Positions 63,551-64,000 of a DNA stretch of 64,000 nucleotides are shown piece by piece. The stretch lies in NCBI RefSeq assembly GCF_011087585.1, contig NZ_VJOT01000054.1:1-64000 (forward strand). The letters are read 5' to 3'. The notes beneath the pieces are model-generated. The model was not told the DNA's origin and did no database searches. It worked only from the letters and a program-made list of their open reading frames with translations. The number at the start of each line of letters is the position of its first letter. Position 1 is the first letter of the stretch. Source of the stretch: Neochlamydia sp. AcF84. Its GTDB lineage: Bacteria; Chlamydiota; Chlamydiia; Chlamydiales; Parachlamydiaceae. Both the position numbers and the translations under genes were made by a program.

Positions 63551-64000
63551 TTATACGCTTTTAAATTACTCCTTACACAATTAGGCATACGATACAGCAC
63601 ATAAACTTTTCATTCTTTTTTCTTGCAGACATACTTTTCTCCAAGAAGCTATTGCCATCTTTTCTAGTTCTTTATAACCCCGATAAATACGATTAGACCA
63701 AAAATGGCTACGCAAGTAATGCCATAAGTTTTCAACAGGATTAAGTTCAGGACTATAAGGAGGTAGAAAGAGCAGGTGAATATTGGAAGGAACTTTCAGC
63801 GTTTTACTAGTATGATAGCTAGCTCGGTCTAAAATTAGCAAAGCATGGGAAGAAGCAGGCAGCGATTGACCAACTTGCTTAAGAAGAATTTCCACTCCTT
63901 GGCTATTTAAGAAAGGTAGAATCATTCCTTCTGCTTGCCCTGAACGTGGGCAAACAGCTGTAGCTACATACAGATTTTTATATTCTGTCTGCCTAGGAGC
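63551..64000 (-). mobile_element. IS630-family insertion sequence, copy 2 (partial at window edge)
   Basis: From 63551 to the end of the window the DNA is nearly identical to 62172-62622 in the same orientation, with scattered single-base differences and one missing base. Only the left end and the 3' half of the transposase are in the window. It cuts the LRR gene remnant. Confidence 0.85.
63581..64000 (-). CDS. IS630 transposase C-terminal part, copy 2 (cut by window edge)
   Basis: The frame is open to the window end and reads RQTEYKNLYVATAVCPRSGQ, LLILDRASYHTSKTLKVPSN and LPPYSPELNPVENLWHYLR, covering the second catalytic Asp and the Glu. Unlike copy 1 it keeps a single frame through the RQTEYKN segment. 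It could be an intact source copy, but the N-terminal half is not visible. Confidence 0.8.
   Translation of the reverse strand, partial: APRQTEYKNLYVATAVCPRSGQAEGMILPFLNSQGVEILLKQVGQSLPASSHALLILDRASYHTSKTLKVPSNIHLLFLPPYSPELNPVENLWHYLRSHFWSNRIYRGYKELEKMAIASWRKVCLQEKRMKSLCAVSYA

Noticed and set aside
1-64000. tRNA and rRNA genes
   Set aside because: I scanned by eye for TPsiC-arm and rRNA landmarks on both strands and saw none; a tRNAscan run would settle it.

Overview
The window reads as chromosomal DNA of an amoeba-associated chlamydia (Parachlamydiaceae; a Neochlamydia-, Protochlamydia- or Parachlamydia-like genome). The main reason is a type III secretion (T3SS) block at 6.6-18.0 kb plus the secretin at 22.6 kb. 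Its order is that of the Chlamydia trachomatis CT663-CT674 block: SycE-like chaperone, CdsD, CdsE, CdsF, CdsG, CT668, CdsN, CdsO, CdsP, CdsQ, Pkn5, CdsC. A second chlamydial block lies at 50.7-58.7 kb (plsX, rpmF, yceD, rne, plsB, insulinase; CT811-CT806). A third is pcnB followed by the LpxB module (CT410-CT411). CT numbers and the lineage are from memory of chlamydial gene order; no search was run. The DNA is AT-rich and carries eukaryote-like effector genes (ankyrin, F-box, an LRR remnant) and several insertion sequences, as expected of an amoeba symbiont.

Layout. 0-1.1 kb: 3' part of an IS5-type transposase, a 99-bp palindromic element and a terminator hairpin. 1.1-5.9 kb: a large ankyrin protein and RtcB RNA ligase on the minus strand. 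6.6-18.0 kb: T3SS genes. 18.0-22.6 kb: an accessory island (decayed IS5, very AT-rich DNA, two coiled-coil genes) that separates pkn5 from the secretin gene. 22.6-27.0 kb: cdsC overlapping a TPR lipoprotein, followed directly by a secreted YidD-like protein. 27.3-31.1 kb: SWIM/SNF2 helicase. 31.3-33.1 kb: complete IS1634-type element. 33.4-35.3 kb: two small secreted proteins and an aromatic amino acid permease. 36.3-40.8 kb: an effector-type region with a coiled-coil gene interrupted by a stop, an F-box gene, a broken tandem copy of the F-box gene, and an ISL3 transposase tail.

40.9-44.1 kb: glmS and glmM on the minus strand (UDP-GlcNAc precursor supply). 44.4-49.9 kb: pcnB, an alpha/beta hydrolase, then a lipid A cluster (GT2 glycosyltransferase, LAB_N membrane protein, lpxB, DUF374 acyltransferase) with touching or overlapping ends. 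50.1-58.7 kb: UmuD-like protein and the phospholipid/ribosome/RNase cluster. 58.9-61.8 kb: serS and an M18 aminopeptidase. 62.2-64.0 kb: two IS630 copies in the same orientation, the second abutting an LRR gene remnant.

The most notable observations are these. The needle gene cdsF has a long hairpin on each side. CdsC carries an unusual triple G-N-W repeat. CdsQ has an internal start with its own Shine-Dalgarno. Pkn5 seems to be a kinase fused to a degenerate PP2C/SpoIIE-like domain. A TPR/YidD-like pair is coupled to the secretin. The LAB_N and catalytic parts of LpxB are separate genes. The effector region shows tandem duplication and decay.
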